From: Neurospora tetrasperma FGSC 2508
Taxonomy: Eukaryota > Ascomycota > Sordariomycetes > Sordariales > Sordariaceae
Reading direction: 5' to 3'
Length of the DNA: 64,000 nucleotides
Assembly: GCF_000213175.1 (NCBI RefSeq)
Contig: NW_009799099.1
Coordinates: forward strand, 4,716,797 to 4,780,796
Of the stretch, positions 1 to 12,199 are shown one piece after another; position 1 is the first letter of the stretch, and every line of letters begins with the position of its first letter. The notes under the pieces were generated by a model, which was given only the letters and a program-made list of their open reading frames with translations, made no database searches and was not told the DNA's origin. A program made the position numbers and the translations under genes.

Positions 1-107
1 AGGGATTCGCTGGTCGTCACCGACCCAACTACTAGTCTGGCCCTCACTGGCTTATCTATGGGAGAGCGGACGGGATCCCGAGTTTTCCAGTGGGTATGGT
101 CGTATGT
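1..107 (-). rRNA. 5S rRNA gene, partial (cut by window start)
   Basis: Reading the minus strand from 107 downward gives the fungal 5S rRNA 5' end ACATACGACC, followed by the same sequence as the complete 5S gene at 28811-28930. The 5' end is present; the last bases of the RNA lie beyond base 1. The visible parts of the two copies agree almost completely; one C in a C-run near the window edge differs. It is a single gene on the opposite strand, so the 5S genes here are dispersed rather than tandem. A TTTATAG box sits 31 bp upstream, as in the other copy. I first took this match for a duplicated flank of the HET gene before recognising 5S rRNA. Confidence 0.93.
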
Positions 108-131
108 GTTTGTTATGCTTGGTTTTTGCTT

Positions 132-138
132 CTATAAA
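132..138 (-). promoter_or_regulatory. TATA-like upstream box of the 5S rRNA gene
   Basis: On the minus strand TTTATAGAAGCA begins at 138, 31 bp before the 5S start at 107. The complete 5S gene has TTTATAGACGCA at exactly the same distance, while the rest of the two upstream flanks has diverged. Upstream TATA-like elements are known to be needed for Neurospora 5S transcription by RNA polymerase III. Confidence 0.75.
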
Positions 139-2953
139 GCTGACGCAAAAAGTGTGGGACACAGTTTGGGGTAGTGACATTATCTTGATGCTGCCTATGT
201 CTGGATTTACAGCTTCTTAATCATACGAAATGCCCTTGTTCTGATATTTTTCGATGAGGATGTGTGGATCCCATAGCATCTGCTTCTTGAAATGTTAGCT
301 TACCGTGGGACAGCAATTCCATGGTCGGGTTATGGACCTGAAACATATGGTGTTGACAGTTTCCGATAGCTGCTGACGGTATTGAACCGGATCCTAGCGC
401 AACATATATTTCTTTCCTTCTCTCTCCTTATTTCATGTCTAAGCCCTGTGATAAGGGAGGGTAGCAGGAGTGGAGTGACAGAGTACAGCCGCAACTATTA
501 TCAGCTTGCTGAGTGTTATGGGAATCTCTTCTGGGACATTCCCCTTTAGAGATTGGTGCCATATTCGGACTTTGCATATTCGCTAACATTAAAGGGTCTC
601 CGCTATTTACTTAGTACGTGGCGTTCCCTATTGATGCATGAGACGTTTCATAAACCAGGCGCTTCTAGCCATGATATGTAGCTACGGCTGTGAGCATATG
701 CCTGAAAATTTGACACTCTGCATGCCTAGACAGCACATTTGGATATACCCTCCTTTCTTGGGAAGAGTTCTCTCCCGTTGATCCCGATGTTCGGAATTTG
801 GATATGCAAAGAAAATGGGTACCTGCGTGTAACGGATGTTGTGGCTTAAATGGGATGCTTACCGACAGCTTGGGCTACAAAAGAGAGAGGGCAAGACAGG
901 TTTAGTGAAGTAATTTTAAAGGCATAGACTTAACTGCCACCTTCGACAGCTCTGAAAGTCTGGAAGGTCTAATTTATTCACGTGAGACACTGAAGACTTG
1001 CAGTCACCCGTGTCGGGATAGCTACGCGCTGCTGTCTCCATTTCCTCCATTTCTTTATGTCCTTCATCCTCAGTCCTTCGTCCGCGCCTCGTTGAGCTGT
1101 AGGAAATATCCGCATCCGTAGCTAGACGATAGGCATTGTATGTAGACGTAGTGTAACGTATTAAATTCCGGTTTCTGTCAATGTCGGGCACAGCCAGGCT
1201 GAATTGCAGTAGCTGAATGCGTCGCCGGTAGTATGCAATAGTTGGATAGTCTTTGGCCTAGGTAGTCGAGTTTCACCACCTCTCGGGAGCTAATGTAAGG
1301 TACTGGAGGATTTCGCGCAACCTCAAGATGCATTAACGTTGGCGTTGAGGCTGATTGTGTTTACGGGGTATGCATGTGAGGCGCTCACGCGTTCACGATA
1401 GCCTCGGGTTTCGGTCTCTTTGGATGAAAGGCCCGTTGACGCGAGTCTCAACTGCTGACGGGTATGCATGAGGGTTTCCGAGACACCACGACTGCTTGTC
1501 CACGCCAAGTCCTTGGTGTTGATGCCATAAAGTTGATGCTAAGAGTGCAGGTCTTGGTACATCTGGGCGCTTTCAGCACAAAATTGTCAGCGATCGTACC
1601 TGGGATCATGGAGCTGTTGGCGTTTGGCTAGGGGATTAACTCGCTTTACCGAACAGATGTTTGCTTATTCTGATCTGAATGAGCCCAAGTTCGGTGAAAT
1701 ATCCTATACCCGGTAGGCTGTCACAGCAGTAAAGAGATAGCTATGTACCGTCAGAAGATATCAGAGTCAGGGGATGGCTTTGCTTCAACGAAGAGGTTGG
1801 TTTATCGAATGAGCCAAGTTTTGATTTTCTGTGGACTCTACCTTTTGAGTCCAACTTGCTGCGTACTTCTATTTCATTATGACCTGACAGTGTTATGGTA
1901 TATCACGGCTAGGGCCCTGCGCTGTAGTGAAGTTAGAGTTGAGATCTCGGGAAAGTTTGCGTCGGAGATTTTGAGTGAGACAAGGGAACGAACCAAGTTG
2001 CTGGGCCCATTACCCAGACTCATAATCCGTACCACCAAGGCGGTCAACATGGAGTGATTCAGGGTAAATCTTTCCATGAGATCCAAGTTAGTCCAGCAAA
2101 ATATTCCCATAATCTCAATACTGCTTATCAATAGCAAGCCGCGCCCACAAAAGCTGAGCCATGAAGAACAGCCAAGTCCGAAAAACAAACGGGGAGCTAC
2201 TGTTGCCCGGATAGTCGCTCGCTTGCGGAACGGTTACACACCCGCCTGAATCAGGAATCTCTCCGTGGTGATGTGTCTTTCGTATCCGAGTCCGGCATCG
2301 TGAGATGTCTCAGGCGCGCCGCTGCTGTGGCTCAAGCTCGCTCTGGAATTCCCAAGGCGACCGTCCTCTTTGGTTTCCGACCCGCTGGCAGCGAAGGAGT
2401 CTCTAAAGTCAAGCAAGCCAGAAAACACACCAAAGTCAGCCACATTTCACGGTATGTGGTCAGAAACCCCCGACGATAGCCCAGCGAGATGCCGGTCTGA
2501 ATGCCGGTGCCCGAGACACCTGGCATCCTGTCCACTGATTTCGCTCCTTATTATCCATGGCGAACGCCTCCAATATCCCATTCCCTGCGGATGAAGGGAA
2601 TAAGCTTTCTCATGGCCTCTATTCCAGCCTGGGCTGCGTAAAATATCGATCGGGCATGACCGGATTTGGGAGGAATAGGCAGTCGAGCTTGGAGTTGTAA
2701 CCCGCGGATCACGACGGGTGTTGACCATGTCGAAGGTGAACATGGATGATTGAATCCCGGAGTGTTCGAAGCGTACGTAGAGATACGCTGGTGAACCTAT
2801 TCCTGCATCCTTGAAAGCACCGATGGATTGGTATCACTGTATGGCTGTTTCAAGCAGCGCGATGATTGTTCCTTTGTGTCTTCTCGTCAACAGATGTTTT
2901 GTGTTTGGGGGAAAATCACGAGGTTCCCATTCCAATGGACGAGCACTACAGTA
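139..2953. other. Intergenic region without a recognisable gene
   Basis: About 2.8 kb of moderately GC-rich sequence between the partial 5S gene and a MITE-like repeat. The only open frames are about 60-104 codons, overlap on both strands, and show no recognisable domain, signal peptide or plausible splice-joined extension. I see no tRNA and no strong RIP signature here. It may hold decayed, unrecognised sequence. Confidence 0.6.
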
Positions 2954-3287
2954 ATGTCCCCTGCTTTTGCAACCTCCCCCTAATGCTAGCACCCTACTTA
3001 TTGCACAGATTTGTGAGTGCAAGATTTACAAACCCATACTGGGACTGCTAACTGCTAATTACAACAGTAATAACTAGATTTTTACATTAACAGGGGTCGG
3101 ATTTCTTAAGGAGTGAACACTTATACCTTCATATCGGGGCTTGGCGGTCCACTTTTCCGGTCCCTCGGCGTCTTCCAGTGGCTTGAACGCCTACTCCTAG
3201 TCCGTGCATAGGATCCCCCCTTTGCAAACACCCTACTTTTTGCAAGAAAAATCGCTGCAGGAATTGTATTGCAATAACAGGGGACAT
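2954..3287. mobile_element. Putative 334 bp MITE with short terminal inverted repeats and TA duplication
   Basis: The ends are imperfect inverted repeats: ATGTCCCCTGCTTTTGCAAC at 2954 and, on the other strand, ATGTCCCCTGTTATTGCAAT ending at 3287, 17 of 20 bases alike. Both ends are flanked by TA (2952-2953 and 3288-3289), the target duplication of Tc1/mariner/pogo-type elements. Inside, the phrase CACCCTACTT followed by TTGCA occurs twice, near 2990 and 3230. There is no coding capacity, as expected for a non-autonomous element. It lies 55 bp left of the larger pogo-like element but its ends differ, so it is not simply a deletion derivative of it. Only one copy is visible, so mobility is inferred. 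Confidence 0.5.
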
Positions 3288-3343
3288 TACTATATGCTTT
3301 TCTCCCCTACAGTGCGACCAATGGGCTCTTGCGGGGCTGGGTA

Positions 3344-3450
3344 CTCGTCGGTTAGGTGGATTCGCTTCGCCAGCCAACCGACTCTCATCGTCCCTTTAAG
3401 AGTCGGATTTTTTTACCTGTAACGCACAAGCTCTATAACAGTCAGAATCC
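3344..3450. repeat. Left terminal inverted repeat of the pogo-like element
   Basis: This 107 bp stretch matches the reverse complement of 13938-14069 from CTCGTCGGTT through GTAACGC and CTCTATAACAGT to AGAATCC. It is shorter than the right copy by about 25 bp because a GC-rich stretch after the first 15 bases is shortened here. It contains inner palindromes: AACCGACTCT is mirrored by AGAGTCGG, and the outermost GTCGGTT is itself repeated inverted as AACCGAC within the repeat. Confidence 0.85.
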
Positions 3451-4348
3451 TCAAAAAGCTATTTCTCCACCAAAACACAAGCAAAAAAGATAATAAAAGA
3501 TTCAAATTGACAGACTCAATTACGCGCATCAAGCCATATATTTAATTTATATAAAATATATCGTAATATACTATTATAATATTATCAACCGCCTTACACA
3601 TTCATATAGCCTGTACGCTACAATATAACGTCCAATTCCTCGTTTTTATCTCCCCCTTCTAAATTATCCCTATTATTATTAGAATTATTATTAATAGTAA
3701 CTATAACCCTTGTACAGCTTATTAGTACCTCCAACTTCTTACCCGCTACTATTATAGTTACTACAGTAACCTTATTGCTAAAAATTAGATCTATAGCCTT
3801 CTCCTTACCTTTTCTAAATTTCTTAACGGACGGGCATAAGATTAAAGGAACTCTAATTAATAGCCCAACTAAATAGGTATATTATAATAAGGTAGGGAGC
3901 TCGTCTAATACTTCCTTAATACCCTCATTAGTAAGGATAATCTCGACTAACAACGAACTTCCCTAATAAACCTTCCTAATCCGCTTTTTACTATACGTTT
4001 TAAATAATATATAATCTTTATTAACGAAAAGTATAATAGCTTTACTAATAAATTTAAAATATAAATCCTCCTCGTTTTCAAAACTAGTAAGGAAGGTATC
4101 AAAATCCTAATTTAGTAATACATTCTTAAAAACAAACATTTCTAATATATAATATAAATAATCAGGGCCTATACTAATAAATAAAGTACAACAGTCTTTA
4201 TCCATAATAGCCTCGTCCTATTACTCTTTAACCCTTAAAACTTAATTATACTCGGGGTCGTCCATTATAATATAAATAAAACTATTATTGTTAAGAACAA
4301 ATACAAACTCAACCGCTTTTTTACTCTTTAATTTATATAGCAGCCACT

Positions 4349-4836
4349 TGTGACGAACGGCAGTCTAATCTGCCTAAATAAGATAGCTAAAAGTAAGAAC
4401 TATTAAAGTCGTTCGGTGAAGCCAAAAGGTTCACAATAAGTATATTCGTAATACTAGTCTCGGTAATAATAATCTATTTACAATTATCGAGCTATTTAAT
4501 AATTTAAATTCTCTAATCGTCCCTTTATACTCCTAGACCCATACCTAGCTCCTTAATTCTTAAATTGCCTATTCACAATAATATCCTTACTTACTATAAG
4601 TACCTACTTACCCGTAAGCGCTTACTTACCATAAACTCCTACTTACTAGTAAGTACCTACTTATTGTAAACTCTTACTTACTAATAAATACCTATATATA
4701 GTAAGCCCGTATATAGTAAGCCTATATTTATTTATACGCTTTTCCTAGCTATTAAGAGTTATATTGGTCGTCCTAGGTAGGGCTATTGGATCCCGAAGGT
4801 CTAGACGACCCTTATATTGTTTAAGTTCGTAATACA
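4349..4836 (-). repeat. LTR (3' LTR of the minus-strand gypsy element)
   Basis: This copy aligns over its full length with 11323-11807, differing mainly by C/T and G/A transitions. It contains a run of tandem-like CTTACTTACTAGTAAG units at about 4590-4720. The adjacent inner sequence is purine-rich on the minus strand, as expected of the polypurine tract that primes plus-strand synthesis. Confidence 0.85.
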
Positions 4837-7800
4837 ATACCCCTCCTCCTTAGCCAATGTCTTCGACGGCTTATTAGTCCTCCGATATTTCTACCCCTTT
4901 TTTTATCTTTAATACTACTCCTTTTATTATTCTATCTTTAATAAATTCTTCCCTTATATATTTGCTACTATATCTAATTGTATCTCTAAGAGTTCGTCTA
5001 CGTTGTCCGGACGGCGTTGGAACCTGCTAATTTACATCGAATCTTTTATTTCTATAGTTATACCTTACTAACGTTATTCTAATCGCAAGTTTACTTGTAA
5101 GAAGCTTCCCGGGCACCCGAAGTATAGCGAATACATTTATAGTACCCGTCCTTGCGAAGAAGTCAATTATAACTTAGAGTATAAGCCGCTTACTATTACT
5201 CGATTAGTTCCTTTACTAATATTATAGTAGTGCGAATAATTATAGAAAATGAGAAATTAAAGCGGGAATAGAAAGTATTTCTAAAGACAATATAAGATAG
5301 CGTCCTTCGCTTAGTAGAGGTAAAGTATCGATAAAAAAAGTTAGCGGCCAAAGTTAACAATATATTCCGGGTTGCTACGGCCGAATTGGAGGCGTAGGAG
5401 GAAGAGGATAGGGCTACTGGAAGGGAACCTAAACCTCTACCTAAGGAACGTCCGCCGGAAACATTTACTTCCGCTAATCCTACGCCCGTAAATTGGGCTT
5501 TGTTAAATGCATCGGCTTTCCCCTTTTCTTAATTGGGTAGTCCTTCTACCCTGGTCGATCTGGGTTCCTCCGGTGGAATTCTTTTAGCTTTTTAGGGTAA
5601 TTCAAATTCTTAACGGATTTCTATATATTATTCTCGGGACTAAATCTATTCTACTTAATAAGGTATTATAATTTCCCTTCTTCTATTTTTAAGTATAAAA
5701 TTTATTCTATATCCTATTTCTCTTCTTCGTCCTTAATATTAGCCTATATATTAATTCGTACATTCTTAAATATTAATTCTAGTAGTACGATGTAAGATGA
5801 GTGCGATTTTAATTTTATAGTATTAGAAATATCTAATTAATATACTATATTAGAAATTTTCTTCTTAATTTTGAATAATCCTACCCAACGGTTATTAAGC
5901 TTCTTACTTAGCCTTTTTATTCTAAGGTTCCTAATAGATAAAAGGATTTTATCCCCCTCCTTAAAGTAAGGTCCTTCGAGCCTTTTTAGGTTAAAATACT
6001 AATTTATTTTTTATTTAACGAATTCCAATTCTTCTTTAAACTTCTTATATAATATATACAATTTTCCGGCCTTAATTGAAGCCCTAGGAATGTTTATATT
6101 TAGTCCTTCTAAGAATTCTAATTTATACCTATAATTTACGAAGAAAAGTAAAACTTTAATAATCTCTATAAGTAAAATATTATACGCTAACTATACTGCG
6201 AGTAATAATTCTACCCAATTGCTCTACTCAAAATTAATATAATTCCTTAAATAATATTCTACAATTTAATTAATCCTTTCCATTTATCTATCTATTTGCA
6301 GATAATAGGCTATTAATATTTTACTTTTAGTACCGAGTTTAGTTATTAGTACTTACTAGAATTTGGATACAAATTTAGTATCTTTATTTATAATCTATTC
6401 CTTCGGCTAACCGTATACTAAAGTAAAATTATAATAAATTATATTTATAAATTACTCCATTGATTATATCTCCTTATAAAGTTAAAAGTAACTCTATTTA
6501 ATTAATTTATTTACTATTATTAAAATACCATTATAAATAATTCCTATTATAATATTTATAAATAATAGTAATTTAGTAATAAAATTTATAGTTACTAAAC
6601 TCTATAGCCTTTCTACAACTTCTAAGGGTTCGAGGAATTTGTATAGTTTGTATCTTACAACCTTAGTTTTACTATAGCGCTTATAGGCCTATAATATTCG
6701 AACTACGTCAGTTTTTATTCTTCGAAAGTTGTAATATTACTGTATCTATACTATAATTTTCATAATACCTATATGTCTGCCTATTTTAGATATATATACC
6801 CTTATAATAAGAGCTTCATATTACTCTAACTATACGTAGGCCTTATTATAGTACTATAGCTTATTATTCTAGAGGACGATTCTATTTTCTTAATTATCCT
6901 CCTACTTCTATTACTCTTCCAAAGTAATAATAATAGTATAAAATCTAGGGTTTTACAATTTAACTCTATAGGCAGCGTAATATTCTATTTATTTTTATAG
7001 GGGGTATATGAATAATTCGTTTAATTACTTTTAGAATAAAGATATAGAGGCTTCTATAGCGTTTTTTATATAATTTGCCCTCTAATTTAGTACGTCGGTA
7101 TGGGCGTTTTCCGATCCCTTCTTATAATTAATTTTAAAGTTAAACTCCGATAAGAATTTAGCCTATTATATCTAGCGGTTATTGAATACCTTAGTAGTCG
7201 TAAAGTACTGTAGGTTATTATAATTTATATAAATTTATACTTTATATATAGTTTTATTAAAATATAGCCTCTATTTTTAAAATACTTTAATAATAGCTAG
7301 GAGTTCCTTATTATAAATAGAGTAATTACAATAGGGTCCTTCTAACTTTTTGGAGAAGAAAGCTATAAAATAGAATTTCCCTTAATTTGTTGCATTATTC
7401 TAATTGCCCTCCGATAATATAATTTAATATATCGGTCTTAATTTCAAAGGGTTTATTTAGGTCGGGAAGTTTTAATATAGGGTCTACAGTAATTGCATTA
7501 TAAATAGCTTTGAAAATTGCTTTTTCTTTCTTTCCCTATATCACAGTAGCCTCTTTTTTTATAAGCTTATATAATAGCCTAGCAATTTTCCTATAATTAT
7601 ATATAAATATATAATAGAAATTAGTAAATCCTAGAAATCTGCGAATATCGGTCGTATTTCTAAAAATTAACTAGTTTCGTATGGCTTCTACTTTACTTAG
7701 TTCTATCCTAACTTCGTTTTTTAAAATTAAATACTTAAGGAATATAGTTTCTTTTATATAAAATTCGCTTTTCTCTATATTAATAAAGAATTTATACTCG

Positions 7801-10800
7801 TATAATATATTTAATACTTTCCTTATATATTCTTTATACTCTACGAGAGTTTTGGAATAGATAAGAATATTATTTAAATAGTAGATAGCGAATTTATTGA
7901 GGTATAAGCGAATTGCGTAATCGATAATAGATTGAAATATCGTAGGTATATTAATTAATCCGAAGGGTATAATAAAGTATTCGTAGTATTTATAAAGTAT
8001 ACGAAATATTATTTTCTATTCGTTTCCTTCCTTAATTCGGATATAAGTATAGGTAATAAGTAAATTAAGGCGTATAAAATATTATACTCCTCCTAATCAA
8101 CTTCGAATATATAAAATTAAGAGTAGGGGATAACTATTTCTTACGGTCTTTTAATTTAATTACTTATAATTAATATAAAGGTATAACTTTCTATCCTTTT
8201 TCGGTACGAAGAGGATAAGATACCCTATTAGTAATATAAGTTCCTAAATATACCTTCTTTTTAAATTTTCGTCTAAGTACTTCCTTAATTCTATATTTTA
8301 TTTTTTATTAATATAATATACTTTAAAGAACTCAAATTTAACTTCTTTCTTAAATTTAATTTTATAGTCCTATAGTCCTTATAGTAGTAGTCCTTTAAGA
8401 TGTTTACTAACGAAAGCTAAGTGCCTTTAATATTCTATTAGAATTACTATTTTCGGCTTTTCCGCCTATTAGTTTTAGTAATAATCGAACTTATACTAAG
8501 TATTAATTAACGATACCTCTAATAATATTATTAATCCTTCTTCTATAATTTTATTACTCTTTTTATTAATAGTACAAATTATAATTTCTTATACTTCGTA
8601 TAATAGGGCCTTAAGAATAGTACTTTACTAATTCGCTTCCTTTCGTACTCTAGGTTTCCTATTAGTAATTGGATACGTCCTTAGACGTAGGTAGCTACCT
8701 TCCTTCTAATTAATATCTAGGTCGTATATAATATACTATAGGTACCCGAGGATTATATTCTTTAATAGCCCTATATTTACAATATTAAATTTGATTTCGA
8801 CCGTCTTTCCTTTTACTATAATAGGGAGTAGGAACGTTTCCTATTTTACGAACTATATTTCGAAGGGTTCTTTTACTATAAAGGGCGCCTTCTTTAATTT
8901 CTAGGGAATCCTTAGTTAATTAATAAATTTAGGTAAAATAAAATTCAATTGAACTTTAGAGTCTACTAATGTAAGTGCTTAATAATTTTTCTAATAAGCT
9001 ATAATTTTAAATTGTTAATCTTCTTTTCCTTCTTTTACAATTACAACCTCTATTATTATTATAGGGTCTTAAATCTTATTTTTCCAACGGCTACTTTATT
9101 GGATAATCCGTTTTATTTAGGGATTTAATTTTCATTAGGCCTCCTTGAAGGCCCTAAGCCGTTTCCTAATTCCTAGTACTAATTGTAAAGAGCGTCCTTT
9201 TCCTTAGGTTGGGGCTCGTCCTACGAATCGTATTCCTATAACTATACTAAGTATATAACTTCTTCTTTTTTTATATACTTAACTATTTTAGCTTTCTAAG
9301 TATATTCCTTAATTCCTACTTTAATATTTTCTACCTTCTATCTTATATAGATAGGATAATTAAATATCAGGTAGTATTACTATTAGTAATTAATATTTCC
9401 CTAATGTATATAAGTATAAATATTACGTAGGCGGATTAAGAGCTTTATAGGTACAAACTATTCATCTATTTTCTCGAAGGGTTGTATATTAAATACGAAT
9501 TATTCGTTAATAACGAGGATAATTTAAGGATTTCCGCAATTAAATATACATTTAACGGGTTAGGGTTGGTTATATATATTTTACCTTCTAGTAGGCCAAA
9601 AGCGGTTATCCTATTTCTTCCTAAAATATTTAAAGTAATTATTTATAATATATTAGAACTATAGTACCTTATAATAGGTAAAGTAAAGGGGGTATATCTA
9701 AACGGTATCTCCTTTAATTAGGTTATATAATTTAACCGGGTTAAGAATCTTTCCCTAAGTAGTTTATAATTTCCCTTTAATAATAACCGTTCTTTTTCCT
9801 TAGAAATTATTCTATAATTTATTATCCTAACTTCTATTGAGATAACGGTTTAATAATTCTATCTAATATTTTTCAGTAAGATTGTTAGGGTACTTATACT
9901 AATATAGGTTAACGAATTCTAATATAAAATACTCTTCAATATTAAGCAAGGCTAACGGGGTGAGAGGGAGGTTAATATTTATTATATATATAGTAGTAAA
10001 AAGGTTACGGTCTGTAGTAGAGAAACTACTAAGGGTTTCCGTAGTTAGGGTTCTAGGCCTTAATTATCTTAGATCCTCCTTATCCGGTCCTTCCTACTAG
10101 CCCTTATTATATTCATCGTCCGCTTTCTAATATACTCCTTAATTATAATCCCTACCCTTATTTAAATATCTTCGAAATCGTTTTATCTATACTCGGTACT
10201 AGCGATTTCGATTACCCTAAGTCTTTCTATTGCGGCGGTTTCCGCCTTCTTCTATTTTAATTACTTAAGAGTATAGTAATCCTTCTTTATATATCCCTTT
10301 TTACTATAATTGAAGTACTTAATTTGTAATATATTACGCCGTCCTTTATTAGGCTATACAGTACCAATATCTATCGGGTCTCCTTTATCGTCCTATATAC
10401 TATTCCTACCCTAATTACACTTCGGCTTAGAATTATTCCATTATATAACTACTTAGTACTTTAATAGTAGATTATACTATTTTTAACTATATTACTACAA
10501 CCGGTCGTCGATACAAATAACGTAGATTATATATTCGTTAAAGTAAGTAGGCCGATCTTCTTTATACAATTTATCTTTAATAGAATTCTTTAATCCTTAA
10601 TAGAATATTTATATAAAGCTTTCGTTATTAAACCTATTTTTAATAGTATATTATTTAAAAGCGTTAGTGTAGGTTAATATAAATATAGTTTAATAAAAGT
10701 AAAGGAATTTCTCCTAGGCTCGCAAATCCTAGTCGGGTTTTTTAAATATGGCATTCAGTATATTTATAAACGTTTATAGGCTTATTATAAATTACTTAAT

Positions 10801-11322
10801 ACTATTCTTAACTTTATCCCTTTAAATATACTAATTTTAAAGGATAGGTTTATACTAAGTGAATATTCTATCCTAGAGACGGGTTCCAATAAAAATAATT
10901 TTATTAGCCCCTATAAGGAAGCTTTCGGGGTAATAGTTAAAGTAGGTACGTATTTATAATAGGAATCCCTATAACTAATTTTATTATCCGCTGAACTTAT
11001 TAGGTACTTCGATTTTAACGTTCTTTTAAGGTAGAATCGGTTTTTCAATTAGAGGTTCCGCCGGTAGGGCTGCCGGAGGGTCCGTTGGGTTAGTACCCGC
11101 TGGGGGATCCCTGGGGTTTCCGCCGTTGGTTCCGCCCCTAATTCCGAATTATACTTCGAATTACTAAATACAGTCGTATAACTCCTAGAGAAGACGGGCA
11201 GTGGAATCAACATTATCGTCGGTACCCTCTATAGCGGTATTAATCGGTTCGATATAAGAAGATATAATAAAATAAAGATACTTTTAGTACTATCTAAGAT
11301 AGGCTAAAGGAAATTATTAATA

Positions 11323-11807
11323 TATAACGAACAGCAATCTAATTTACCTAAATAAGATAGTTGAAGGTAAGAATTATTAAAGTTGTTCAATAAAGCTAAA
11401 AGGTTTATAATAAATATATTTGTAATACTAGTCTCGGTAATAATAATCTATTAATAATTATCGAACTATTTAACAATTTAAATTCTTTAATTATCCTTTT
11501 ATACTCTTAACCTATACCTAACTCTTTAATTCTTAAGTTACCTACTTATAATAATATCCTCACTTACTATAAGCACTTACTCACCCGTAAGCGCTTATTT
11601 ACTGTAAGCTCCTACTTACTAGTAAGTACCTACTTACTATAAGCTCTTACTTACTAGTAAGCACTTATATATAGTAAGCCTATATATAGTAAGTCTGTAC
11701 TTACTTATACGCCTTTTCTAACTATTGAGGGTTATACTAGTCGTCCTAGGTGGGGCTGTCGGATCCCGAGGGTCTAGGCGACCCTTATATCGCTTAAGTT
11801 TGTAACA
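11323..11807 (-). repeat. LTR (5' LTR of the minus-strand gypsy element)
   Basis: This is the direct-repeat partner of 4349-4836, with the same internal series of CTTACTTACTAGTAAG-like units (about 11565-11700) and the same GTCGTCCTAGGT block near its end. It is followed by CTACT, the second copy of the target duplication. Confidence 0.85.
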
Positions 11808-12199
11808 CTACTACTTTATACTAGGGTCTTCTTTAAGGGCAACCTTTTTAATAAAGGCTATACTAATTCGCTAAATCTCTTTAATTCTATCTTTAATATT
11901 AATTATCCTCCTTGTTACAACCTTAGTATTAAGAGCTTCCTTAATATAAGCGCTATTACTAATAGCTATATACTTACAAGAGTTTTACTTCTAAACTTTA
12001 ACCTCAATATAACGCTTTTAGTATTTTTACTAATTATATACTAACTTCTAAATATTAATAGATACTTTAAGAACAACTCTAACCTCATTATAGACCTTCT
12101 TAACTAGCGAGGTATATCCTTTAACCTATTATTATATAGTTAATAATTCGAAAGTACAAAGCACTTTATATAGAATTATAACTTCAAAGCGCTTAAGGA

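Larger units (their letters stand above)
4349..11807 (-). mobile_element. Ty3/gypsy LTR retrotransposon, degraded by RIP (fossil)
   Basis: Two direct repeats of about 488 and 485 bp (4349-4836 and 11323-11807) enclose about 6.5 kb. They are flanked by matching 5 bp duplications, CCACT and CTACT, that differ by one C/T change. A purine tract next to the left LTR, read on the minus strand, and the order of coding remnants place the element on the minus strand. From 5' to 3' one sees a CCHC zinc-knuckle trace near 10.3 kb, an aspartic-protease trace near 8.96 kb, a clear gypsy-type reverse transcriptase trace at about 7.6-8.3 kb, then RNase H and integrase-type sequence down to about 5.7 kb. The whole interior is saturated with RIP-type transitions and many breaks, so it is dead. 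Age cannot be estimated from LTR divergence because RIP inflates it. It inserted into the pogo-like element and is therefore the younger of the two. Confidence 0.88.

Noticed and set aside
1-107. Inverted duplication of the HET gene's 3' flank
   Set aside because: The shared block is the 5S rRNA gene itself; the match ends exactly at the 5S 5' end.
4590-4720. Regular CTTACTTACTAGTAAG units that might be a CRISPR-like array
   Set aside because: The units are short, have no unique spacers and lie inside an LTR, where both copies share them.
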